A stretch of DNA of 18,382 bases, from the NCBI GenBank assembly GCA_946183175.1, contig CAMHBH010000028.1:1-18382 (forward strand), read 5' to 3'. The stretch comes from an uncultured Oscillibacter sp. (lineage in GTDB: Bacteria > Bacillota > Clostridia > Oscillospirales > Oscillospiraceae). A program made the position numbers and the translations under genes. Of the stretch, positions 7,460-13,416 are shown piece by piece. Position 1 is the first letter of the stretch. Each line of letters opens with the position of its first letter. A model generated the notes under the pieces. That model was not told the DNA's origin. It saw nothing but the letters and a program-made list of their open reading frames with translations, and made no database searches.

Positions 7460-8518
7460 TTACGATTCCTCCTTGTCCGGCGTGTTATCCGCCGCGCCGC
7501 CTTCTGTGACAGTATCCGTCGCGGTGCCCCCGGCGGCACTCCCCGCCGTGCCGTTTCCGGCGGCAGTATGCGCCGCGCCGTCCTCGGCGATAGTCCCGCG
7601 ACGGAACAGGCTGTAAAAGCCGAACATCGTACAGGCCACGACCAGTCCGACGGCGATGTCGAGCGGGAGAATCAGCCCGCCGGAGAGTATCGCGCCCGGG
7701 ACGCCCTTCGGGATATGGTTTTCGAGGCCGTTGGCCCCGGTGAAAAAGACGTAGCCTTTCGCGAAACTGTAGAACGAGAGCGCGCAGAACGCCGCCCAGT
7801 GGAAGACGCGCTTTGTCAGGAAGCGGTCGACGGCGCTGTCTCCGCGCGTCGAGGCGAAAATGACCAGTCCGGCCCCGAGCACGGCCCCGCCGGAGAATCC
7901 GCCCCCCGGCGAAATCTGCCCGTTGAGCAGGATATAGATTCCAAACAGCAGAATGCAGGGCGTCAGGACGCCCCCCACGCGGCGGGCTATCTGGTCGCGG
8001 TCGGTGGGGAAGTAGTCCTCCTCGCTGATTCGGTAGTAGTCCTCGTAGGCCGTGCGCATATTCTTCTGGTCGCGCCGGAGCAGTATCATGACGCAAACCA
8101 GCGCCGTAAAGAGTACGTGCGATTCCCCGAGGGTGTCGAACGCGCGGTAGTCGAGAATCATCCCCGCGACGATGTTCACCGCCCCGGTTTCCTCCAGGCC
8201 GTGCTCTACGTAGCGCTCCGTGATTTCCGTCGCGCGCGGGTTTTCGGCCCCGTAGCGCGTGATGTGCGCCACCATATACAGGAATACCGCCATCAGCGCC
8301 AGACAGCACAGTACCGCCGCCACGCGGTACCATGCCGAAAAGAGCCGCCGTTCGGAGTGTATCACGCGCCCCATACGAACTACGGCGACTTCTTCCGCCT
8401 CGCGCTGTAGGCGGCGCTGGTCTTGCCGGGGTAAGTCGTGGCCCCGCTTGCCGTCGAGAATGTGTTCCATGACATCCGTCTCGCCGTCGAGCCAGCGCCG
8501 GAACCGTTTGCTGTTCAT
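7460..8518 (-). CDS. mrpB: MbhE-MrpB fusion subunit of the Mrp-type complex
   Basis: A 352-residue protein joining two domains. After a charged N-terminus (1-57) comes a helix (about 62-85) and then the motif EHGLEETGAVNIV (105-117) with LDYRAFDTLGE (122-132). This is the signature of MbhE and of the extreme C-terminal part of MrpA. Residues about 178-305 form the MnhB/MrpB domain, with RRVGGVLTPCILLFGIY and GGGFSGG (205-211). The last 45 residues are a low-complexity Ala/Gly/Thr tail with an acidic end. In classic Mrp the MbhE-like part belongs to MrpA; here it is attached to MrpB. The start is the ATG at 8518, overlapping the preceding TGA (ATGA). The open frame to 8776 is read-through over the upstream gene and is rejected. 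Confidence 0.9.
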   Translation of the reverse strand: MNSKRFRRWLDGETDVMEHILDGKRGHDLPRQDQRRLQREAEEVAVVRMGRVIHSERRLFSAWYRVAAVLCCLALMAVFLYMVAHITRYGAENPRATEITERYVEHGLEETGAVNIVAGMILDYRAFDTLGESHVLFTALVCVMILLRRDQKNMRTAYEDYYRISEEDYFPTDRDQIARRVGGVLTPCILLFGIYILLNGQISPGGGFSGGAVLGAGLVIFASTRGDSAVDRFLTKRVFHWAAFCALSFYSFAKGYVFFTGANGLENHIPKGVPGAILSGGLILPLDIAVGLVVACTMFGFYSLFRRGTIAEDGAAHTAAGNGTAGSAAGGTATDTVTEGGAADNTPDKEES

Positions 8519-8901
8519 ATTCCGCCTTCTTTCCGTTTCGCGCGGCGGCGTTTCCGCTTCCTGTCGCCGTTGGGCCGCTGTTGCGACACCCCGCCCTCCG
8601 GGAACGCTTCCGACGGCGTTTCGGGGTCGGTATCCGTCCACGCGCGGTCGTCCATGCCGTCTATCTGCCGGAGTTTCTTCAGCGTCACGAGGAACAAGTA
8701 CCCGCTGATTCCCGCGCCGACTGCCGCCTCCGTAATCGCCAAGTCCGGCGACTCCATGAGTATCCACAGCAGGCACATGATGGAACTGTAGGACATGAAG
8801 ATAATGACCGACCTCAACAGGCTTTTCGTCAGGTTCACCGACACCGCGCAGACAATGAGCAGTACGACGAGGGCGATTTTGTAGATTTCCGAAACGTGCA
8901 T
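8515..8901 (-). CDS. MbhD-like (DUF4040) subunit of the Mrp-type complex
   Basis: A 128-residue protein. Residues 1-75 hold three hydrophobic helices and the segment ESPDLAITEAAVGAGISGYL, which matches the SPDLALTQ-type motif of MbhD and of the domain near the C-terminus of MrpA. The acidic residues in this helix are the notable conserved ones. The remainder (about 78-128) is a soluble tail, first acidic and then strongly basic (KRKRRRAKRK), presumably cytoplasmic. In MBH complexes MbhD and MbhE correspond to the split C-terminus of MrpA, and the order here (G, MbhD, MbhE-B, C) is the MBH order. ATG at 8901 lies 12 bases after the mrpG stop with AAAGGGG upstream. Its stop overlaps the next start by 4 bases. 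Confidence 0.88.
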   Translation of the reverse strand: MHVSEIYKIALVVLLIVCAVSVNLTKSLLRSVIIFMSYSSIMCLLWILMESPDLAITEAAVGAGISGYLFLVTLKKLRQIDGMDDRAWTDTDPETPSEAFPEGGVSQQRPNGDRKRKRRRAKRKEGGI

Positions 8902-8913
8902 ACCGTCGCCCCT

Positions 8914-9231
8914 TTACAGTCTGGTCATGTGGTCGTAGAGGCGCTGATTGGTGTAATACTCAATCTGCGCGATGAGGTGCGACGAGACCGGGGAGCATAT
9001 CCAGAGGAACACCACCGGGAGAAAGCATTTCGCCGCCTCGAACAGCCCGGACGCGTTGACCGCCACGGCCAGCACGACGTAAAACAGGCCCATGGTGTCC
9101 CCGATACCGGCGGCGTGTACGCGGTTCATGACGTAGGAAAAGCGGCAGTTGCCGAGAACCGCCCCCGCGAAAAACAGCAGGCCCGTACACAGGATAAGCG
9201 CCGTCAGCCAGAAGCGTACCCATTCAGACAC
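8914..9231 (-). CDS. mrpG: Mrp antiporter subunit G
   Basis: A 105-residue small membrane subunit of the MnhG/MrpG family, with helices at about 7-27, 42-62 and 67-85. The signature NRVHAAGIGDTMGL (36-49) corresponds to the conserved RLHAxSxxDTLG element. MrpE, F and G form the small-subunit end of Mrp complexes and are needed for assembly. It starts with GTG at 9231, 8 bases inside the end of mrpF, so the two are translationally coupled. The ribosome site is a G-rich stretch (GAAGGGGG) at rather long spacing. Length matches the family. Confidence 0.92.
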   Translation of the reverse strand: MSEWVRFWLTALILCTGLLFFAGAVLGNCRFSYVMNRVHAAGIGDTMGLFYVVLAVAVNASGLFEAAKCFLPVVFLWICSPVSSHLIAQIEYYTNQRLYDHMTRL

Positions 9232-9562
9232 GGGAAGCGCCCCCTTCCCCGTCGGGGCCGGGCTCGTCGCGGAAGCGTTTCCGGGACGGGCGCGGCGGAA
9301 TCAGCACGCGCGCCAGAATCAGCACGGACACAAGGCTAATCATAGTATAAATGAGTGCCACGTCCAACAGCCACGCCTCGCCCAGAAGCCGGGAGAGAAT
9401 CACAATCGCCGCGATAACGAGTGTGCCGACCATGTTAATAGATAGTAACTTGTCTGTCACGCTAGGGCCTTTGACCGACCGGAACAGCATAATAAACAGT
9501 AACAGCGCGATACCCGTCAGCACCGAGGAATAGAGCAGTTCGTAAGCCTTTTGCACGTCCAA
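9224..9562 (-). CDS. mrpF: Mrp antiporter subunit F
   Basis: A 112-residue protein with three helices and the MrpF/MnhF signature RSVKGPSVTDKLLSINMVGT (28-47), akin to the RxxxGPTxxDRVxAxN motif, and an acidic residue in the helix LLDVALIYTMIS. It belongs to the small-subunit module with MrpE and MrpG. The start used is TTG at 9562, because AGGAGG lies 7 bases upstream; a GTG two codons later is the alternative. The C-terminal 25 residues (PPRPSRKRFRDEPGPDGEGG) extend beyond the roughly 90-residue family core and are hydrophilic. The end overlaps mrpG by 8 bases. Confidence 0.92.
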   Translation of the reverse strand: MDVQKAYELLYSSVLTGIALLLFIMLFRSVKGPSVTDKLLSINMVGTLVIAAIVILSRLLGEAWLLDVALIYTMISLVSVLILARVLIPPRPSRKRFRDEPGPDGEGGASRV

Positions 9563-9571
9563 AGAAAAGCC

Positions 9572-9629
9572 TCCTTTCGGACATTCAGGGGAATTTCCGC
9601 CTTGTTCGGGCGTTCAGGGGAATTTCCGC
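9572..9629 (-). repeat. 29-bp imperfect tandem duplication at the 3' end of mrpE
   Basis: Read on the minus strand, 9629-9601 and 9600-9572 are two adjacent 29-base units. Both begin with the same 17 bases GCGGAAATTCCCCTGAA and match at 23 of 29 positions overall. The first unit contains the last codons and TGA stop of mrpE; the second lies in the 51-base gap and its far end supplies part of the mrpF ribosome site. The second copy would still encode the last residues of MrpE and a stop, in a different position. It looks like a recent local slippage duplication. Confidence 0.85.
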
Positions 9630-10069
9630 AGTAACAGCACGAACGACGAGCGGTTCAGGCCTTGCGCGTATTCTTTACGCAGAGCGTGTACCAGAAAGTG
9701 GTCTCCCTCCTGAAAGACCGTAATCGTGCCGGGTGTGAGCGTGATGGAGTTGGCAAGGATGACGTTCTGGTACTCGCGGGGCAGTCCGGAATGGAACTCG
9801 ACCAGGACGGGTTCCGGGTGCATGGAGGGCGTCAGGGCGACGAGTAACACCGTGGCGGCGGCCTTGACGGTCTCCCAGAGTAAATTTAACAGATAGAGCA
9901 GGAACAGCGGGCAAAGCCGGAGGAGTTCGCGTTCCCGGCGGACGGGCCAGCCCATGAAGCGCGCCATAAAGCCAATGAGCAAAGCAGTCACGCCCGCGCC
10001 GATGAGTACGACTTCGACGGTGGCGCGCCCGTTGAGCAGGAGCCAGAGAAGAAAGAGCGGAATTGACAT
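9614..10069 (-). CDS. mrpE: Mrp antiporter subunit E
   Basis: A 151-residue member of the MnhE/MrpE family. Membrane helices lie near the N-terminus (about 2-12, 17-40, 50-80). A soluble domain follows with the family elements VILANSITLTPGTITV (103-118) and FLVHAL. MrpE is the peripheral small subunit that with F and G is required for a stable Mrp complex. ATG at 10069 is preceded by GGGAGGGGG, and only 16 bases separate it from the stop of the MgtC-family gene, so both are probably on one transcript. A 51-base gap before mrpF, the largest inside the operon, carries a short tandem duplication. Confidence 0.93.
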   Translation of the reverse strand: MSIPLFLLWLLLNGRATVEVVLIGAGVTALLIGFMARFMGWPVRRERELLRLCPLFLLYLLNLLWETVKAAATVLLVALTPSMHPEPVLVEFHSGLPREYQNVILANSITLTPGTITVFQEGDHFLVHALRKEYAQGLNRSSFVLLLRKFP

Positions 10070-10085
10070 AGCGGCCCCCTCCCGC

Positions 10086-10814
10086 TTACGCGAAATTGGA
10101 ATAGCTGAGCTTTTTCAGTTCGCAGTGCTCGTGCAGGAACTGGTCGACTTCGTAGATGGAGAGGCTTTGCGGCATTTTGACAATCATGTTGAACGTCACA
10201 AGTCCGTCGCTGGTATAGGTGAGGTCGCTGTCGGTGACCTGTATCCGGTGTTTCTCCATGTAGTCGTTGAAGACCTTGCGGAACTCCCGGTCGGCGCTCA
10301 TGGTGAACGAGAGGTAGTGCGAGACCATCGACTCCGACGCGAACGGGAGGTGGTGCATCATCATTTGGAAGAAGAGCACGACGAACGTCGCCGCGACGCC
10401 CAGCACGTACATACCCGCGCCGAGGGCCAGCCCGATTCCCGACGTAGCCCAGATTCCCGCCGCCGTCGTCAGGCCCTTGATGGTGTTGCCGCTCTTGAAA
10501 ATGGCCCCGGCCCCCAGGAAGCTCACGCCGCTGACGACTTGCGCCGCAATCCGGGCAGAGTCAGCGCCCCGGATACCGGGAAAACTCAGGCCGTCGGCGG
10601 TCGTCAGGTCGGCGAACGCGTACTTTGAGATTATCATCATCAGGGCCGCCGTACAGCAGACGATTACATGAGTACGCAAGCCCGCCTCTTTCAGACGCCT
10701 GCTCCGTTCCAGTCCGATAATGCCGCCGCAAAGCCCCGCCGCCAGAAGCCGGAAGAAAAATTCGACTTCCTGCGCGGCGGTGAACTGCGCTTGTAAGTAG
10801 GATGCCAAGGTCAT
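10086..10814 (-). CDS. MgtC/SapB family membrane protein, first gene of the Mrp-like operon
   Basis: A 242-residue protein with an N-terminal MgtC membrane domain (about 17-155) and a C-terminal soluble domain (about 163-240) that has the alternating pattern of an ACT-like regulatory fold. MgtC signatures are GGIIGLERS (30-38), GLRTH (45-49), GVSFLGAGAIFK (96-107) and KGLTTAAGIWATSGIGLALG (113-132). MgtC proteins are linked to growth at low Mg2+ and acid stress; in Salmonella MgtC restrains the F1Fo ATP synthase. They are not proven Mg2+ importers. The ATG at 10814 has a near-perfect AAGGAGG. A sigma-A-like promoter lies at 10868-10896. The gene sits 16 bases before mrpE, so it leads the operon. 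A role in ion or membrane-potential control beside the antiporter is inference. Confidence 0.92.
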   Translation of the reverse strand: MTLASYLQAQFTAAQEVEFFFRLLAAGLCGGIIGLERSRRLKEAGLRTHVIVCCTAALMMIISKYAFADLTTADGLSFPGIRGADSARIAAQVVSGVSFLGAGAIFKSGNTIKGLTTAAGIWATSGIGLALGAGMYVLGVAATFVVLFFQMMMHHLPFASESMVSHYLSFTMSADREFRKVFNDYMEKHRIQVTDSDLTYTSDGLVTFNMIVKMPQSLSIYEVDQFLHEHCELKKLSYSNFA

Positions 10815-10867
10815 GCGCGTTGCCTCCTTTTGATTGGCGCGGGCGGTGGAAGTCCGCGTAATTGCTT

Positions 10868-10896
10868 AGTATAGCACCGTCCCGGGCGTCCCGCAA
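10868..10896 (-). promoter_or_regulatory. Promoter of the mgtC-family/Mrp operon
   Basis: On the minus strand a -35 TTGCGG (10896-10891) is followed after exactly 17 bases by a -10 TATACT (10873-10868), with TG one base before the -10 (extended -10). It lies about 54 bases upstream of the ATG at 10814. No other convincing promoter was seen further down this operon, so it probably drives all eleven genes. Confidence 0.7.
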
Positions 10897-10923
10897 GGGC
10901 GAAAAATAAAAATTCCGCGCGGC

Positions 10924-10952
10924 TTGCCTTCTGCGCCGAAATGCGGTATACT
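10924..10952 (+). promoter_or_regulatory. Promoter of rimM-trmD-cyclophilin
   Basis: A -35 TTGCCT (10924-10929), a 17-base spacer and a -10 TATACT (10947-10952) precede the ATG of rimM by 41 bases. It is divergent from, and does not overlap, the promoter at 10868-10896; the two -35 boxes are 27 bases apart. Confidence 0.68.
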
Positions 10953-10993
10953 AGGCTTTGTCGCGGTACGGTTTCCGGAAAGGGGTGTGCGCC

Positions 10994-11494
10994 ATGAAAC
11001 TGCGCGAGGTGCCCGTCGGGCGGATTGTCAATACGCACGGGGTACGCGGGGAAGTCCGGGTTCTCCCGCGCGGCCTGGAGCCGGCGTTCCTGACGCGCTT
11101 CCGCGCGTTCTACATGGACGGCGTACCCGTCGCCGTCGAGGCCGCGCGGGTGCATAAGGGCTGTGCGCTGTTGCGCCTCGCGGGCGTCGCCGACATGGAC
11201 GCCGCCGCCGCGCTGAAGGGCCGGGAATTGTCGATTGACCGCGCGGACGCGGCGGACGTGCCGTTTTTCGACGCCGAGTTACCCGGCATGGAAGTCTTCG
11301 ACGGCGCGACGGGCGAATGTATCGGGACGCTGACAAAAGTCGAGGAGTACCCCGCGAGCAAGGTCTACACCGTGCGCGGGGAGCATACCTACCTGATTCC
11401 CGCCGTGCCGGAGGCGTTCATACTCTCCGTGGACGTGGAGCGCAACCGAATGGAAGTGCGCGTATGGGAAGGGCTGGCGCAGGATGCGAATTGA
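10994..11494 (+). CDS. rimM: Ribosome maturation factor RimM
   Basis: A 166-residue protein that binds the 30S head (S19 region) and assists 16S rRNA processing. The N-terminal RimM beta-barrel begins with VGRIVNTHGVRGEVRV (8-23), the family hallmark. The C-terminal PRC-barrel part contains GMEVFDGATGECIGTL and ends with the IPAVPEAFI element seen in RimM (IPFVxxFI). ATG at 10994 has GGAAAGGGG upstream. A TTG at 10958 lies only 5 bases beyond the -10 and cannot be a leadered start. Its end overlaps trmD by 11 bases, the classic rimM-trmD pairing. The usual upstream neighbours rpsP and khpA are absent: rimM has its own promoter here. Confidence 0.95.
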   Translation: MKLREVPVGRIVNTHGVRGEVRVLPRGLEPAFLTRFRAFYMDGVPVAVEAARVHKGCALLRLAGVADMDAAAALKGRELSIDRADAADVPFFDAELPGMEVFDGATGECIGTLTKVEEYPASKVYTVRGEHTYLIPAVPEAFILSVDVERNRMEVRVWEGLAQDAN

Positions 11495-12299
11495 CATTAT
11501 GACGCTGTTCCCGGAGGCCGTCGAGGCGATGTTAGGCGTTAGTATTCTGGGGCGCGCCCGGGAGCGCGGGTTCATCACCATACGTACGCACCAGATACGC
11601 GAGTACACGACCAATAAGCAAATGCAGGTAGACGATTACCCCTACGGCGGCGGGCGCGGGGCCGTCATGCAGGCCGACCCGCTCTACCGCTGCTGGGAGG
11701 CCGTCACGCGCGAGGGCGGCCCGGGGCATACGGTATTCCTGTCGCCGTGCGGGCGGACGTTCACGCAGTCGGTCGCGCGGGAACTCAAGGAGCGCTACCC
11801 GCACTTAATCCTTGTGTGCGGACACTACGAGGGCGTCGACGAGCGCTTTCTGGAGGAGTGCGTGGACGAGGAGATTTCCGTAGGCGACTACGTGCTCACG
11901 GGCGGAGAAATTCCGGCAATGGCCGTTACCGACGCCGTGTGCAGGATGGTACCCGGGGTTCTGCCCGACCCGGAGTGTTTCGAGGAGGAATCGCACTGGG
12001 ACGGACTGCTGGAGTACCCGCAGTACAGCCGCCCGGCGGTCTGGCACGGTCGCGCCGTGCCGGAGGTACTGCTGTCGGGACACCACGCGAAAGTTGACGA
12101 ATGGCGTCGCAAGGAGAGCTACAAGCGTACTATGCTACGCCGTCCGGACATGTTCGCCCGGTTCGACGAGGCGAAGCTGACCACCAAAGCGGAAAAGCGG
12201 GTTTTACAGGAGGCCAAAGAGGAAGTCAAGGCCCTGTCGGAACCCGTTCCGGCCCCCGTCGCGGACGGGAGCAGTACACATGAACGAAACGAGGAGTGA
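11484..12299 (+). CDS. trmD: tRNA (guanine37-N1)-methyltransferase TrmD
   Basis: A 271-residue SAM-dependent enzyme that makes m1G37 next to the anticodon and so prevents frameshifting. The trefoil-knot SPOUT domain motifs are complete: DDYPYGGGRGAVM (50-62), VCGHYEGVDERF (111-122), SVGDYVLTGGEIPAMAV (132-148) and the C-terminal-domain element VWHGRAVPEVLLSGHHAKVD (186-205). The family core ends near residue 240; the last 30 residues are a polar, Pro/Ala-rich tail. It starts inside rimM (11-base overlap) and its TGA overlaps a GTG just before the cyclophilin start, so the three genes are co-transcribed. rplS, the usual downstream gene, is replaced by the cyclophilin. Confidence 0.97.
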   Translation: MRIDIMTLFPEAVEAMLGVSILGRARERGFITIRTHQIREYTTNKQMQVDDYPYGGGRGAVMQADPLYRCWEAVTREGGPGHTVFLSPCGRTFTQSVARELKERYPHLILVCGHYEGVDERFLEECVDEEISVGDYVLTGGEIPAMAVTDAVCRMVPGVLPDPECFEEESHWDGLLEYPQYSRPAVWHGRAVPEVLLSGHHAKVDEWRRKESYKRTMLRRPDMFARFDEAKLTTKAEKRVLQEAKEEVKALSEPVPAPVADGSSTHERNEE

Positions 12300-12304
12300 A
12301 CACC

Positions 12305-13366
12305 ATGCCCAAGAGCAGAAAAAAGAAGTACAAGAAGAAAAAGAATCCGGCCCGCGCCCCGCAGACCCCGAAGCAGACCAGTACGGCGCGCGTACAGGCC
12401 CCGAAAGCCCCGAAGGCTGTGAAATCCGGAGGACAGGCCGCCGACCCCAACCGTCAGCGTCAGATGTGGATTGCCCTTGCCATAGCGCTGGGCGTCTTCC
12501 TGTTGCTGATTCTCGTCGCGCGTCTGACGGGCGGGGACAAGAACAGCGCGGAGACGACGCCGGAGACGGAGACGGTACAGAGTGCGGACGAAGTCACAGC
12601 GAGCGGCGACGCGACCGCGCAGGACAGTGACAGCGCGGTGACTGCCAGCGGCGACACGACCGCGACGACCGACAGCGGCGACCCCGCCGCCGCGACGACT
12701 GCCAGCGGTGATACAACCGCGACGGCCAACAGCGGCGACATGACCACGACCAGCAACACCAACGCCGCGACAAACGACAGTAGCGCGTCGACCGATAACG
12801 CGACGGCTAACGCCACGCCGGACAGTACCGCCGCGACGAACGCCGCCACGCAGGACGCTAACGCCGCCGTGGAGTACGCCGACATCGTGGTGAAGGACTA
12901 CGGCACGATTACGGTCGAACTCGACCCCGCCGCCGCCCCGATTACCGTCAAGAATTTCGTCGACCTCGCGCAGTCCGGCTTTTACGACAACCTCACCTTC
13001 CACCGTATCATGGACGGCTTCATGATTCAGGGCGGCGACCCCAACGGCAACGGCACGGGCGGCTCCAATGAGACTATCGTCGGCGAATTTGCCTCCAACA
13101 ACTACACGAACAATCTCTCCCATACGCGCGGCGCGATTTCCATGGCCCGTAATTCTTTCGACAAGGACAGCGCAAGCTCGCAGTTCTTCATTGTCCAGAA
13201 GGACAGCACGTTCCTTGACGGCGACTACGCCGCGTTCGGACACGTCACGTCCGGCATGGATATCGTAGACAAGATTTGTGCCGACGCCGAACCTGTCGAC
13301 GACAACGGCACGATTCCCGCCGACGAACAGCCTATTATCGAATCCGTCACCATCCGGGAACAGTAA
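12305..13366 (+). CDS. Membrane-anchored cyclophilin-type peptidyl-prolyl cis-trans isomerase
   Basis: A 353-residue protein. Residues 1-53 are very basic and cytoplasmic, 54-72 form one membrane helix (WIALAIALGVFLLLILVAR), about 80-188 are a Thr/Ala/Ser/Asp/Asn-rich linker with repeats, and about 190-352 are a cyclophilin domain, predicted outside the membrane. Cyclophilin motifs are FHRIMDGFMIQGGDP (232-246), with the catalytic Arg234 position, and SSQFFI (291-296) with Gln293. It should assist folding of exported proteins by prolyl isomerisation. ATG at 12305 follows GAGGAG at good spacing; a GTG at 12296 overlaps the trmD stop and is less likely. It directly follows trmD and ends at a hairpin terminator. 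Confidence 0.92.
   Translation: MPKSRKKKYKKKKNPARAPQTPKQTSTARVQAPKAPKAVKSGGQAADPNRQRQMWIALAIALGVFLLLILVARLTGGDKNSAETTPETETVQSADEVTASGDATAQDSDSAVTASGDTTATTDSGDPAAATTASGDTTATANSGDMTTTSNTNAATNDSSASTDNATANATPDSTAATNAATQDANAAVEYADIVVKDYGTITVELDPAAAPITVKNFVDLAQSGFYDNLTFHRIMDGFMIQGGDPNGNGTGGSNETIVGEFASNNYTNNLSHTRGAISMARNSFDKDSASSQFFIVQKDSTFLDGDYAAFGHVTSGMDIVDKICADAEPVDDNGTIPADEQPIIESVTIREQ
12596..12754 (+). repeat. Degenerate 57-bp coding repeats in the cyclophilin linker
   Basis: Two 57-base units (12641-12697 and 12698-12754) encode TASGDTTATTDSGDPAAAT and TASGDTTATANSGDMTTTS. A shorter 45-base relative (12596-12640, TASGDATAQDSDSAV) precedes them. The repeats are in frame and lie in the extracellular spacer, so they probably expand or contract the spacer length by multiples of 19 residues. 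The repeat copies differ mainly at synonymous and neighbouring positions, so they are not very recent. Confidence 0.8.
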
Positions 13367-13373
13367 CGCATAC

Positions 13374-13401
13374 TCCGCGCCGGAGACGGCGCGGAATTTT
13401 T
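13374..13401 (+). terminator. Intrinsic terminator after the cyclophilin gene
   Basis: An 8-bp perfect stem TCCGCGCC/GGCGCGGA (13374-13381 with 13388-13395), a 6-base loop and then TTTTT (13397-13401). It starts 8 bases after the cyclophilin stop. The T-run ends only 2 bases before the GGAGG of the next gene, so it also controls what reaches that gene. Confidence 0.8.
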
Positions 13402-13416
13402 ATGGAGGCTTTGTAC

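Noticed and set aside
6995..8410. 471-residue open frame on the plus strand
   Set aside because: Antisense to mrpC and the MbhE-MrpB fusion, with no recognisable domain and no own promoter or ribosome site.
8519..8776. N-terminal extension of the MbhE-MrpB fusion
   Set aside because: It lies over the MbhD-like gene in another frame and has no membrane helix or family similarity; the ATG at 8518 overlaps the stop of the upstream gene.
10958..10993. TTG start for rimM giving 12 more residues
   Set aside because: It lies 5 bases after the -10 box, essentially at the transcription start, and the following ATG has a ribosome site.
12596..12754. Possible CRISPR array or intergenic repeat
   Set aside because: The units are adjacent without spacers, are in frame and lie inside the cyclophilin coding region.
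12119..13243. 374-residue open frame on the minus strand with Arg/Gly/Val repeats
   Set aside because: It is the complement of the cyclophilin and its linker repeats; the repeats simply mirror the sense-strand repeats.
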